Below are positions 1 to 6,841 of a DNA stretch of 52,578 nucleotides, piece after piece (position 1 is the first letter of the stretch; the number at the start of each line of letters is the position of its first letter). The notes under the pieces are model-generated. The model was given only the letters and a program-made list of their open reading frames with translations, ran no database searches and was not told where the DNA came from. This stretch comes from Phycisphaerales bacterium (GTDB lineage: Bacteria; Planctomycetota; Phycisphaerae; WQYP01), in assembly GCA_009781185.1 (NCBI GenBank), contig WQYP01000009.1, positions 1 to 52,578 of the forward strand, in the 5' to 3' direction. The position numbers and the translations under genes are program-made.

Positions 1-103
1 CGAAGAAAAAATAAATAAAAAAACTTCGTCTCCTTCGTTTCTTCGTGTTTTCGTGCTAAATTTTGTCAGGCTAGAAAGAAGTTGCGCGATAGTAATACGG
101 ACA
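1..103 (+). repeat. Dispersed hairpin element, copy 1 (cut by window edge)
   Basis: Right part of a repeat also found at 971-1152 and 47913-48076. The shared part runs from the TTCGTxTCCTTCGTTTCTTC arm through TAAATTTTGTCA (near 57-68) to GAAAGAAGTTGCGCGATAGT and AATACGGACA. The left arm lies mostly outside the window. The right end carries TTGTCA (63-68) and GATAGT (88-93) with a 19-nt gap, which could be a weak promoter pointing at the gene starting at 133. The sequence match is seen directly; the promoter role is inference. Confidence 0.85.
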
Positions 104-132
104 GCCACAGACCGGTTTTGAGGAAATAAGTG

Positions 133-363
133 ATGAGTGAACGGAAGGAGATGACGCGTCGTGAAATGATTTGCTCAGCGGGGCGCTACGTGGCGCTGGG
201 TGGGCTGGTATTGGGAGTGGGGCGGTTGGTTGGTGGTAACGAGGGGGGCGGGCAGAAGGAAGGTTCGTGTGCACAGCAGTTGCAGTGTTCGCGATGCGGA
301 TCGGTGGCGGACTGCCGATTGCCGGAGGGAGTCGCCGCAAGGCATGGAAAGTCGACGGGATGA
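133..363 (+). CDS. Small twin-arginine cysteine-rich protein, first gene of redox cluster
   Basis: 76-residue protein that I do not recognise. The N-terminus has a twin-arginine motif (TRREMICSAG) followed by a hydrophobic stretch rich in Gly, Val and Leu, as in a Tat signal or anchor. The C-terminal part holds four cysteines spaced C-x5-C-x2-C-x5-C, which could bind one Fe-S cluster or a metal. The ATG at 133 follows AGGA by a normal distance; GTG at 130 and ATG at 151 are alternatives. The gene stops 3 nt before the Tat ferredoxin gene, so the two are probably cotranscribed. A poly-Gly segment joins signal and cysteine region. Function unknown; export of a minimal Fe-S protein or a maturation partner for the next gene is a guess. 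Confidence 0.6.
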   Translation: MSERKEMTRREMICSAGRYVALGGLVLGVGRLVGGNEGGGQKEGSCAQQLQCSRCGSVADCRLPEGVAARHGKSTG

Positions 364-366
364 TGC

Positions 367-954
367 ATGAGCCAGCCTGATAAGACTAAAACATCTTCTC
401 CTCCTCCGTCGCGGCGCGAGTTCTTGTCGGTAACGGTACGCGGCGTAGGATTGGTTGCGCTGGGTGGCGTACTCGGAACACTGATGGCTCAACCGGCAAG
501 AGGGGAAACGGCGTGGCAAATTGATACGACCAAATGCGCGCAGTGCGGCAAGTGCGCAACGGAATGCGTGCTGCCGATTTCCGCCGTCAAATGCACCCAT
601 GTGTTCCATTTGTGCGGATACTGCAATTGGTGTACCGGTTATTTCGTGGTGGAGGGCCATACCCAAAAGAACACCGGCGCTGAAAATCAAGTCTGCCCGA
701 CGAGTGCGCTGATTCGGACATTCATTGAGGATATGTATTACGAATACACGGTGAAGCCGGACCTGTGCATCGGTTGCGGCAAGTGCGTGGCGGGCTGCCA
801 CAAGTACGGCAACGGCTCGCTGGTCCTGCAGATCGATCAGTCCCGGTGTGTGCGATGCAATTCCTGTTCGATCGCGGTGAAGTGCCCGGCTCAAGCGATC
901 AGCCGGCGGCCAATTGAGGATGCGTATCTGCTTCCGACCAAGACGAGGGCGTGA
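367..954 (+). CDS. Tat-exported polyferredoxin, NapG-like
   Basis: 195 residues. The N-terminus has a classical Tat signal (SRREFLSV, then a hydrophobic stretch ending near AQPARGE), so the protein should fold with its clusters in the cytoplasm and be moved to the periplasmic side. The mature part has ferredoxin motifs CAQCGKCATEC (about residues 57-67), a cysteine-rich segment with CGYCNWC, CIGCGKCVAGC (about 136-146) and CVRCNSC followed by KCP (about 160-173), enough for up to four [4Fe-4S] clusters. This matches NapG/RnfB-type electron-transfer ferredoxins. The NapH-like gene follows after a repeat element, so the pair resembles the NapGH module that passes electrons across the membrane. 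No NapA or other terminal reductase is in view. The partner enzyme is therefore unknown. Confidence 0.85.
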   Translation: MSQPDKTKTSSPPPSRREFLSVTVRGVGLVALGGVLGTLMAQPARGETAWQIDTTKCAQCGKCATECVLPISAVKCTHVFHLCGYCNWCTGYFVVEGHTQKNTGAENQVCPTSALIRTFIEDMYYEYTVKPDLCIGCGKCVAGCHKYGNGSLVLQIDQSRCVRCNSCSIAVKCPAQAISRRPIEDAYLLPTKTRA

Positions 955-970
955 TGAAGACGTAAATGAG

Positions 971-1152
971 CCACAGACAGACCCAGCGCGGCAGAGCCGC
1001 AACCAAATCATGAAACGACTTGAGCACGAAGACACGAAGAGACGAAGGGCACGAAAAAGAGCGATCCATCCCAAAATCTTCGTGCCCTTCGTTTCTTTGT
1101 GTCTTCGTGCTAAATTTTGTCAGGATGGAAAGAAGTTGCGTGATAGTAATAC
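971..1152 (+). repeat. Dispersed hairpin element, copy 2
   Basis: Complete copy. It begins with CCACAGACAGACCCAGCGCG, then a left arm at 1023-1054 and a complementary right arm at 1079-1110 (GCACGAAGACACGAAG against CTTTGTGTCTTCGTGC at the base), which can form a stem of about 32 bp. It ends with TTTTGTCA, GAAAGAAGTTGCGTGATAGT and AATAC as in copies 1 and 3. It separates the NapG-like and NapH-like genes, which are probably one unit, and could terminate, stabilise or restart transcription there. Confidence 0.9.
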
Positions 1153-1182
1153 AAGCAGATTTTGATTTGGCGAAATAAGAAC

Positions 1183-2538
1183 ATGCGACGTTTTTTGTTT
1201 TTAGTTTTTGTTTTGCTGATGCCGGCGATGGTGTGGGCGGAGGAGCGGTTTCCGTTGCCGGATTTTACCGGCGGGCACGTGATACCGGATGAGACAAAGC
1301 TGTTGCCTGTGCCGCGGGCGGAGATGTGGGGGTATCGGGGGTGGGTGGATATTGCGGCGCTGGCGGTAGCGCTGTCGCTGTCGGCGTGGCTGGTGCTTAA
1401 GAAGCGATCGCGCCGGGGCGTGTTTCTGCTGATGATCGCGTCACTGATTTATTTCGGCTTCTGGCGGAAAGGCTGCGTCTGCCCGATCGGGTCGATTCAG
1501 AATGTAGCGTATGCGATAGGGGGTGGGGGGCATTGTGGGTATGTGTTGTCGTGGGTGGTGGCGGCGTATTTTGTGTTGCCGTTGGCGTTCACGCTGTTCT
1601 TCGGGCGTGTGTTTTGCTCCGGGGTCTGTCCGCTGGGGGCGATTCAGGATGCGGTGATCTGGAAGCCGATTCAATTGCCGCGGTGGGTGGATGAGGGAGT
1701 GGGGCTGTTTGCGTATGCGTATCTGGGAGTGGCGGTTTTGCTGGCGGCAAAGGGGAGTCGTTTTGCGATTTGTCAGTTTGATCCGTTTGTCGGTTTTTTC
1801 CGGATGAGTGGGCCGGTGCATATGATTTTTCTGGGGTCGGTGATTCTGGCAATGGGGATGTTTGTGGGGCGGATTTATTGTCGGTTTATTTGTCCGTACA
1901 GCGTGCTGATGCGATTGCTGACGCCCTTTGCGTGGTGGCGAGTGACGATCACACCGCCGGAGAAAGCGTGTGTGAATTGCAGGCTTTGTGAGCAGTCCTG
2001 TCCGTTCGGCGCGATTCGCCTGCCGACGCAGGGCGAGGGGGGGCGTGCGCGGATTGAACGGCGGGATCGGGTGTGGTGGTTGGTTTCGGTGTTGCTGGTC
2101 GTGGCGTTATCGCTGCTGTTAGCGTGGCTGGGGTATGGCCTCGGCCCGCAGATGGCAAGGTTGGATCCAACGGTACGTTTGGCGTCTGTCGTACAACTCG
2201 CGGAATCTGTGTCGCCGGAGAAGCGGACGGAGCAGCAGCAGCAAATTGCATTGATGGATGAATATGTTAAAGTATTCCGTGAGAGCGGCCAACCCGTCGC
2301 GGAGCTTTACGCCCAGGCTGCGGCAATTCAGAAGCGGTTCGCGTCAGGAACCGCATGGTTCGGCGTGTGGATGGGACTGGTGATCTCGCTGAAATTGCTG
2401 GGGACAACGATCAGACGGAAACGGGTGGATTACACGGTGGCGTCGGCGAGTTGTCTCTCCTGCGCGCGGTGCTACAAGCTCTGCGTAGTGGAGGAGCCGT
2501 TGCCGGGGGGGACGGCGATTCGGGAGGTGCGGACATGA
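1183..2538 (+). CDS. Membrane polyferredoxin, NapH/NosR/CcoG-like
   Basis: 451 residues from ATG 1183; the frame is also open from a TTG at 1162. The start has a signal or first membrane segment (MRRFLFLVFVLLMPAMVWA). Further hydrophobic segments follow around residues 50-70, 75-95, 120-145, 190-250 and 300-325. Between them lie the family's cysteine motifs: GCVCPIG, FCSGVCPLGAIQ, CRFICPYSV, then a ferredoxin pair CVNCRLCEQSCPFGAI and, near the C-terminus, CLSCARCYKLC. This layout is that of NapH/NosR-type proteins, which carry electrons between the quinone pool or cytoplasmic donors and periplasmic Fe-S partners. The stop overlaps the next start (ATGA at 2535-2538), so translation is coupled to the beta-propeller gene. 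A run of seven G at 2037-2043 lies in the cytoplasmic ferredoxin loop. Confidence 0.85.
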   Translation: MRRFLFLVFVLLMPAMVWAEERFPLPDFTGGHVIPDETKLLPVPRAEMWGYRGWVDIAALAVALSLSAWLVLKKRSRRGVFLLMIASLIYFGFWRKGCVCPIGSIQNVAYAIGGGGHCGYVLSWVVAAYFVLPLAFTLFFGRVFCSGVCPLGAIQDAVIWKPIQLPRWVDEGVGLFAYAYLGVAVLLAAKGSRFAICQFDPFVGFFRMSGPVHMIFLGSVILAMGMFVGRIYCRFICPYSVLMRLLTPFAWWRVTITPPEKACVNCRLCEQSCPFGAIRLPTQGEGGRARIERRDRVWWLVSVLLVVALSLLLAWLGYGLGPQMARLDPTVRLASVVQLAESVSPEKRTEQQQQIALMDEYVKVFRESGQPVAELYAQAAAIQKRFASGTAWFGVWMGLVISLKLLGTTIRRKRVDYTVASASCLSCARCYKLCVVEEPLPGGTAIREVRT

Positions 2539-4436
2539 CGCAGCCTCCGCTGAAGGAACCGGTGCAATTGCCGATTTACAATCGCCAGGAGCGGCAGAGG
2601 TGGTTTGGCGTGGCGGTGGCCGTGGCGATTGTCGCGGCGTGCTTCTGCGTGTTCGTGGCGGGGAGAATGGCGATCACGGTGGCGCAGGATTGGCGGCGGA
2701 GTCCGCTGATTGTGGCCGATGCGGTCGAAAACTTACAGGATCGCACGAAGGATGAGGCGGTCGAAAAGCGGGGGCGGCCGATCGATCCGCTCGTCGCGGA
2801 ATGGGTGCAGGCGACAAAAGAGTTGCGAGCTCGGCCGGAGGATGAGGCGATCAAGGAACGGATCCGGAAGATCGATCTTGAACTGCGTGGTCGGTATTTT
2901 TCGCATCGCGTGTCGCTGGTGCAGGGAGCGTATTTGTTAGCGGGGGGATTGGTGGTACTGGTGCTGGCGGTGAAGGCGCTGACGCAGTGGGGAGCGATTG
3001 GGGCGGGTGTGATGACGGTGTTTGGCGTGGCGGAGGATTCGCGTCGTAAAACGGAGGTGGTGCGTGTGGCGATTGCTGGAGCGGGGTGCGTGCTGATTGT
3101 TGGGATGGTGATGTGGCGGTTGGCGCCCGCGCCGTCATTTATGGTGTTCGAGAAAGGCGTGCCTGCGACGACTGCCGCGACGGCGCCAGGGGGGGGGGGG
3201 CCGGCGTTGGCGGAGATCATGGCAAATTGGCCGTCATTCCGCGGACCGATGTGCGGGAGTGCAACTGTCTCCGAAGCGCCGACGGATTGGGATGGGGCAA
3301 CGGGACGGAATATTGCCTGGAAGACGGAGGTGCCGTTGGAGGGGAAAGGGTCGCCGATCGTGTGGGGGAATAAGGTGTTTCTGTCGGGTGCGTCAGAAGA
3401 GCGGCAGGAAGTCTACTGCTTTGACGCAGGGACGGGAGCGCTTGTGTGGCGGGCGGTGGTGCCGGGGTCAGCGAAGGCGACGGACGTGAAGGTCTGGGAC
3501 GACACGGGGTACGCTCCCGCAACGATGGCGACGGACGGGCGGCATGTGTTCGCGATGTTCCCAACAGGCGACATGGCGGCCTTTGATTTCGCCGGGCAGA
3601 AAATCTGGTCGAAGAACCTTGGCAAACCGGAGAGCCAGTACAGCCTGGCGGCATCGCTGGCGGCGTATCGCGATCGGGTGATCGTGCAGTTCGACCAGGG
3701 ATCGGATGAAAAGAGCGGCAAGTCGGCGCTGATAGCGTTTGATGGGGCAACGGGGCGGCAGGTGTGGAGGACGCGGCGAAATTTACCGAACTCCTGGGCG
3801 TCCCCTGTTGTGATTTATCCAGATGGAGATATCGCCAAGGCGCAGATTGTCACGTGCGGCAGTCCGCTGGTCATTGGCTATGACGCGGAATCGGGGCGGG
3901 AACTTTGGAGCGCGAACCTGCTTACCGACGATGTGGCGGCGAGCCCGGCTTTCGCGGGCGGCATGGTGTTCGTCGCGAACGATAGAGCGTTCGCGGCGGC
4001 GATCAGAATCGATGGATGCGGAGATGTGACCAAATCGCATGTGGTATGGAAGGCTGAAGACGGTCTGCCGGACACCGTCAGCCCTTTGGCCACCGATGAG
4101 ATTGTGCTGCTGGTCAAAGGGTACACGCTTACATGTTACGATGCGAAGACCGGAAAAAAACTCTGGGAGCATAAGTTGGACGAGTCGTGTGACGCTTCGC
4201 CGGTGCTGGTGGGCAAGACGATTTACCTCGTCAACACGAATGGCGTGACGTACATGTTCGAGGCAGGGCCGGTGTATAAGGAACTGAAAAAAGCGGCGTT
4301 GGACGAAAAGGTGATGGCGACGCCGGCGATTGTGCGGACGAGCGAAGAGGGGGGGGGGGTGAGGATATTCATTCGTGGCAAAACGCATTTGTATAGCATT
4401 AAGGGAGAGGAGAGGGAAGGGGGAGGTGGCCGTTGA
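2535..4436 (+). CDS. Membrane-anchored PQQ-type beta-propeller protein
   Basis: 633 residues from ATG 2535, which overlaps the NapH-like stop. Three hydrophobic segments come first: about residues 20-45, 132-158 and 177-198. After them starts a PQQ_2/BamB-like propeller with the typical opening NWPSFRG and repeated blades such as VYCFDAGTGALVWR, IAFDGATGRQVWR, IGYDAESGRELW and LTCYDAKTGKKLWE. No heme or Fe-S motif is visible, so the propeller more likely acts in protein contact or, if it binds PQQ, as a dehydrogenase; the latter is not supported by catalytic residues I can identify. The odd number of membrane segments would place the propeller outside if the N-terminus is inside. Two long G tracts (3189-3200 and 4349-4359) lie in it. 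The stop overlaps the next start (TGATG at 4434-4438). Confidence 0.8.
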   Translation: MTQPPLKEPVQLPIYNRQERQRWFGVAVAVAIVAACFCVFVAGRMAITVAQDWRRSPLIVADAVENLQDRTKDEAVEKRGRPIDPLVAEWVQATKELRARPEDEAIKERIRKIDLELRGRYFSHRVSLVQGAYLLAGGLVVLVLAVKALTQWGAIGAGVMTVFGVAEDSRRKTEVVRVAIAGAGCVLIVGMVMWRLAPAPSFMVFEKGVPATTAATAPGGGGPALAEIMANWPSFRGPMCGSATVSEAPTDWDGATGRNIAWKTEVPLEGKGSPIVWGNKVFLSGASEERQEVYCFDAGTGALVWRAVVPGSAKATDVKVWDDTGYAPATMATDGRHVFAMFPTGDMAAFDFAGQKIWSKNLGKPESQYSLAASLAAYRDRVIVQFDQGSDEKSGKSALIAFDGATGRQVWRTRRNLPNSWASPVVIYPDGDIAKAQIVTCGSPLVIGYDAESGRELWSANLLTDDVAASPAFAGGMVFVANDRAFAAAIRIDGCGDVTKSHVVWKAEDGLPDTVSPLATDEIVLLVKGYTLTCYDAKTGKKLWEHKLDESCDASPVLVGKTIYLVNTNGVTYMFEAGPVYKELKKAALDEKVMATPAIVRTSEEGGGVRIFIRGKTHLYSIKGEEREGGGGR

Positions 4437-6826
4437 TGAGCGAGGAAGTGGACCTGGCGTTTGTCGATATGATCGTGGCGAAGCTCGGCGATGGACCTGA
4501 GTCGCTGATTCCGATTTTGCAGGCGATGCAGGAGCATTATCGCTATCTGCCGGCGGAGGCGATTACGCGGCTGTGCGCGATTTCGCGGATCGCGCCGGCG
4601 GCGGTGTCGGGGGTGTCGACGTTCTACTCGCAGTTCCGCCATCATCCCGTCGGCAAGCACATCGTGAAGGTCTGCCACGGCACGGCATGCCACGTAAAAA
4701 ATGCGGGAGTGGTGGAAGACGCCATTCGTCGGCATCTACATATGGAACCAGGTCAGGAAACCGACGCCTGCGGCGAGTTCACGATTGAGCGAGTCGGATG
4801 CTTAGGTTGCTGCACGCTGGCGCCGGTGGTACAGGTGGACGAGGTGACGCTGGGACACACGGCGCCGGATACAGCGTCTCAGGCGGTTGAAGAAGCCGCC
4901 CGTCAGCCCCCGGCTCTACCGGGGTCAGGGGTGGAATCGGGAACAGGTACGCCCGACAGCGAGCGTCCGCGGATTCATATTGGGGTGGGATCATGCTGCG
5001 TGGCCGGTGGGAGTCAGGCGGTGCGAACGACGTTGGAGGAGGCGGTGCGGAGGATGGGGATTGATGTGCTGGTGAAGCCGGTGGGGTGTGTGGGGATGTG
5101 CCATCAGACGCCGTTGGTGGAGGTGGTGGATGGTGGGGTGGCGGGTAGGGGTGGGGCGTCGGCGTTGTATGCGAAGGTGACGGAGGAGGAAGCCGCGGCG
5201 ATTGTGCGGCGGCACTTTCGGCCGGCTGGAGTGCTGAAAAAAATGACTCTCGCGGCGGCGTCGCTCATCGATCGCTTGATGGGCGAGGAGAGCGAACAGG
5301 TACGTCTGGCTCGGCATGCGATCGACGTCCGCGACAAACCCGTGGATGACTTCCTGGGCCGTCAGCGGCGGTTGGCGACAGAATATTGCGGCAGCCTCAA
5401 TCCACTCGACATAGAGGAATACATGTCGCATGACGGTTTCGTGGGGCTTCGGAAATGTTTGGAATTGGCGGATAGCGGCAAGATCGTCGAGGAGATCAAG
5501 GGATCCGGGCTTCGCGGCCGAGGCGGAGCGGGCTTCCCCACTGGCGTGAAATGGGAGCGGGCTCTCGTAGCCGCTGGAGGAGGTGGGGCGGACAAGTACA
5601 TCATCTGCAACGGCGATGAGGGCGATCCCGGGGCGTTCATGGATCGCATGATCCTCGAGTCGTATCCCTATCGCGTGCTGGAGGGGATGATCATCGGGGC
5701 GATCGCGATCGGGGCACGGCAGGGGATTTTGTATATCCGGCACGAATATCCGTTAGCGGTGAAGCGGATTCGGGCCGCGATTGAACGTTGCCGCGAACGG
5801 AACCTTCTGGGCGAAAATATTCTGGGGTCGTCCTATTCGCTTGATTTACGTGTGATGGAAGGGGCGGGGGCGTTTGTGTGCGGCGAAGAGACGGCGTTGA
5901 TGGCGAGCATTGAGGGGCGTCGTGGTATGCCGCGGTTACGGCCGCCGTTCCCGACCGAATCCGGGCTCTGGGGGAAGCCTTCGTGTATCAATAATGTAGA
6001 GACGCTGGCGATGGTGCCGTGGATCATACGGCACGGCGCGGCGGCGTTTGCAGCTTTTGGGACCAAGGCGAGCAAGGGAACGAAAGTGTTCGCGCTGACG
6101 GGTAAGGTCCGGCGCGGCGGGCTGATCGAAGTGCCGATGGGCATCACGATTCGCCAGATCGTCGAGGACATTGGTGGGGGGGTAGCGAATCATCGGCAAT
6201 TTAAGGCTGTGCAGATCGGCGGTCCGTCAGGCGGATGCATCCCGGCAGAATTGGGCCACACATCGGTCGATTACGAATCGCTCCGAGACGTCGGCGCAAT
6301 TATGGGCTCCGGCGGCTTGGTCGTGATGGACGATCACGACTGCATGGTGGACATAGCAAGATATTTCCTGCAGTTCACGCAGGCGGAATCGTGTGGGAAA
6401 TGCACGTTCTGCCGCGTAGGCACGCAGCGGATGCTGGAAATTTTAACCAAGCTCTGCGCCGGCGAAGCGTCGCGCGACGATCTGAACAAGCTGGAGGAAT
6501 TGTGCGGGCTTGTCTCGCGCGGAAGTTTATGCGGCCTCGGTCAGACAGCCCCCAATCCCGTAGTCACAACGCTTCGCTACTTCCGCCACGAATATGAGGC
6601 GCATCTGAAAAAGCAGTGTCCTGCCGGGCAGTGCAAAGCACTCATTAAATACCAGGTGACCGACGAGTGCATCGGCTGCACGCGATGCGCCCAGGAATGT
6701 CCGGTCGGAGCGATTCCGCTGACGCCGTATCAGAAACATGAGATAGATACGGCAGGATGTACACGTTGTGACGTATGTCGACGTATTTGTCCGGCTAATG
6801 CAATCACGGTAGCTTCGCCCTGTTAA
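4436..6826 (+). CDS. NuoE-NuoF-ferredoxin fusion, NADH-binding flavin/Fe-S subunit
   Basis: 796 residues. Domain 1 (about 1-150) is NuoE-like with [2Fe-2S] ligands in CHGTAC (80, 85) and CLGCC (122, 126). A linker of about 30 residues contains a palindromic repeat. Domain 2 (about 178-255) is a second thioredoxin-like ferredoxin as in HydB, with GSCCVAGGS and CVGMC; the first cysteine of the usual C-x4-C pair seems absent or shifted. Domain 3 (about 300-710) is NuoF: GLRGRGGAGFPTG, NGDEGDPGAFMDR, VCGEETALM for NADH and FMN, and ESCGKCTFCRVG with a distal Cys for the [4Fe-4S] cluster. Domain 4 (about 735-795) is a two-cluster ferredoxin (CIGCTRCAQECP and CTRCDVCRRICP). This is the layout of the NADH subunit of bifurcating hydrogenases and formate dehydrogenases. 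No hydrogenase H-cluster protein is adjacent. The next gene begins 15 nt later. Confidence 0.92.
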   Translation: MSEEVDLAFVDMIVAKLGDGPESLIPILQAMQEHYRYLPAEAITRLCAISRIAPAAVSGVSTFYSQFRHHPVGKHIVKVCHGTACHVKNAGVVEDAIRRHLHMEPGQETDACGEFTIERVGCLGCCTLAPVVQVDEVTLGHTAPDTASQAVEEAARQPPALPGSGVESGTGTPDSERPRIHIGVGSCCVAGGSQAVRTTLEEAVRRMGIDVLVKPVGCVGMCHQTPLVEVVDGGVAGRGGASALYAKVTEEEAAAIVRRHFRPAGVLKKMTLAAASLIDRLMGEESEQVRLARHAIDVRDKPVDDFLGRQRRLATEYCGSLNPLDIEEYMSHDGFVGLRKCLELADSGKIVEEIKGSGLRGRGGAGFPTGVKWERALVAAGGGGADKYIICNGDEGDPGAFMDRMILESYPYRVLEGMIIGAIAIGARQGILYIRHEYPLAVKRIRAAIERCRERNLLGENILGSSYSLDLRVMEGAGAFVCGEETALMASIEGRRGMPRLRPPFPTESGLWGKPSCINNVETLAMVPWIIRHGAAAFAAFGTKASKGTKVFALTGKVRRGGLIEVPMGITIRQIVEDIGGGVANHRQFKAVQIGGPSGGCIPAELGHTSVDYESLRDVGAIMGSGGLVVMDDHDCMVDIARYFLQFTQAESCGKCTFCRVGTQRMLEILTKLCAGEASRDDLNKLEELCGLVSRGSLCGLGQTAPNPVVTTLRYFRHEYEAHLKKQCPAGQCKALIKYQVTDECIGCTRCAQECPVGAIPLTPYQKHEIDTAGCTRCDVCRRICPANAITVASPC
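4901..4931. repeat. Palindromic element inside the NuoEF linker
   Basis: CGTCAGCCCCCGGCTCTACC and the following GGGGTCAGG form a palindrome (CCCCGG-CTCTA-CCGGGG). A close copy lies between genes at 49877-49903. Here it is read in frame and encodes PPALPGSG between two [2Fe-2S] domains. Confidence 0.7.
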
Positions 6827-6841
6827 GGAACGGATGACGCA

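Noticed and set aside
175..1074. 299-residue minus-strand frame opposite the two Tat proteins
   Set aside because: The + strand genes have Tat signals and ferredoxin motifs; the antisense product has Arg/Ser-rich shadow composition.
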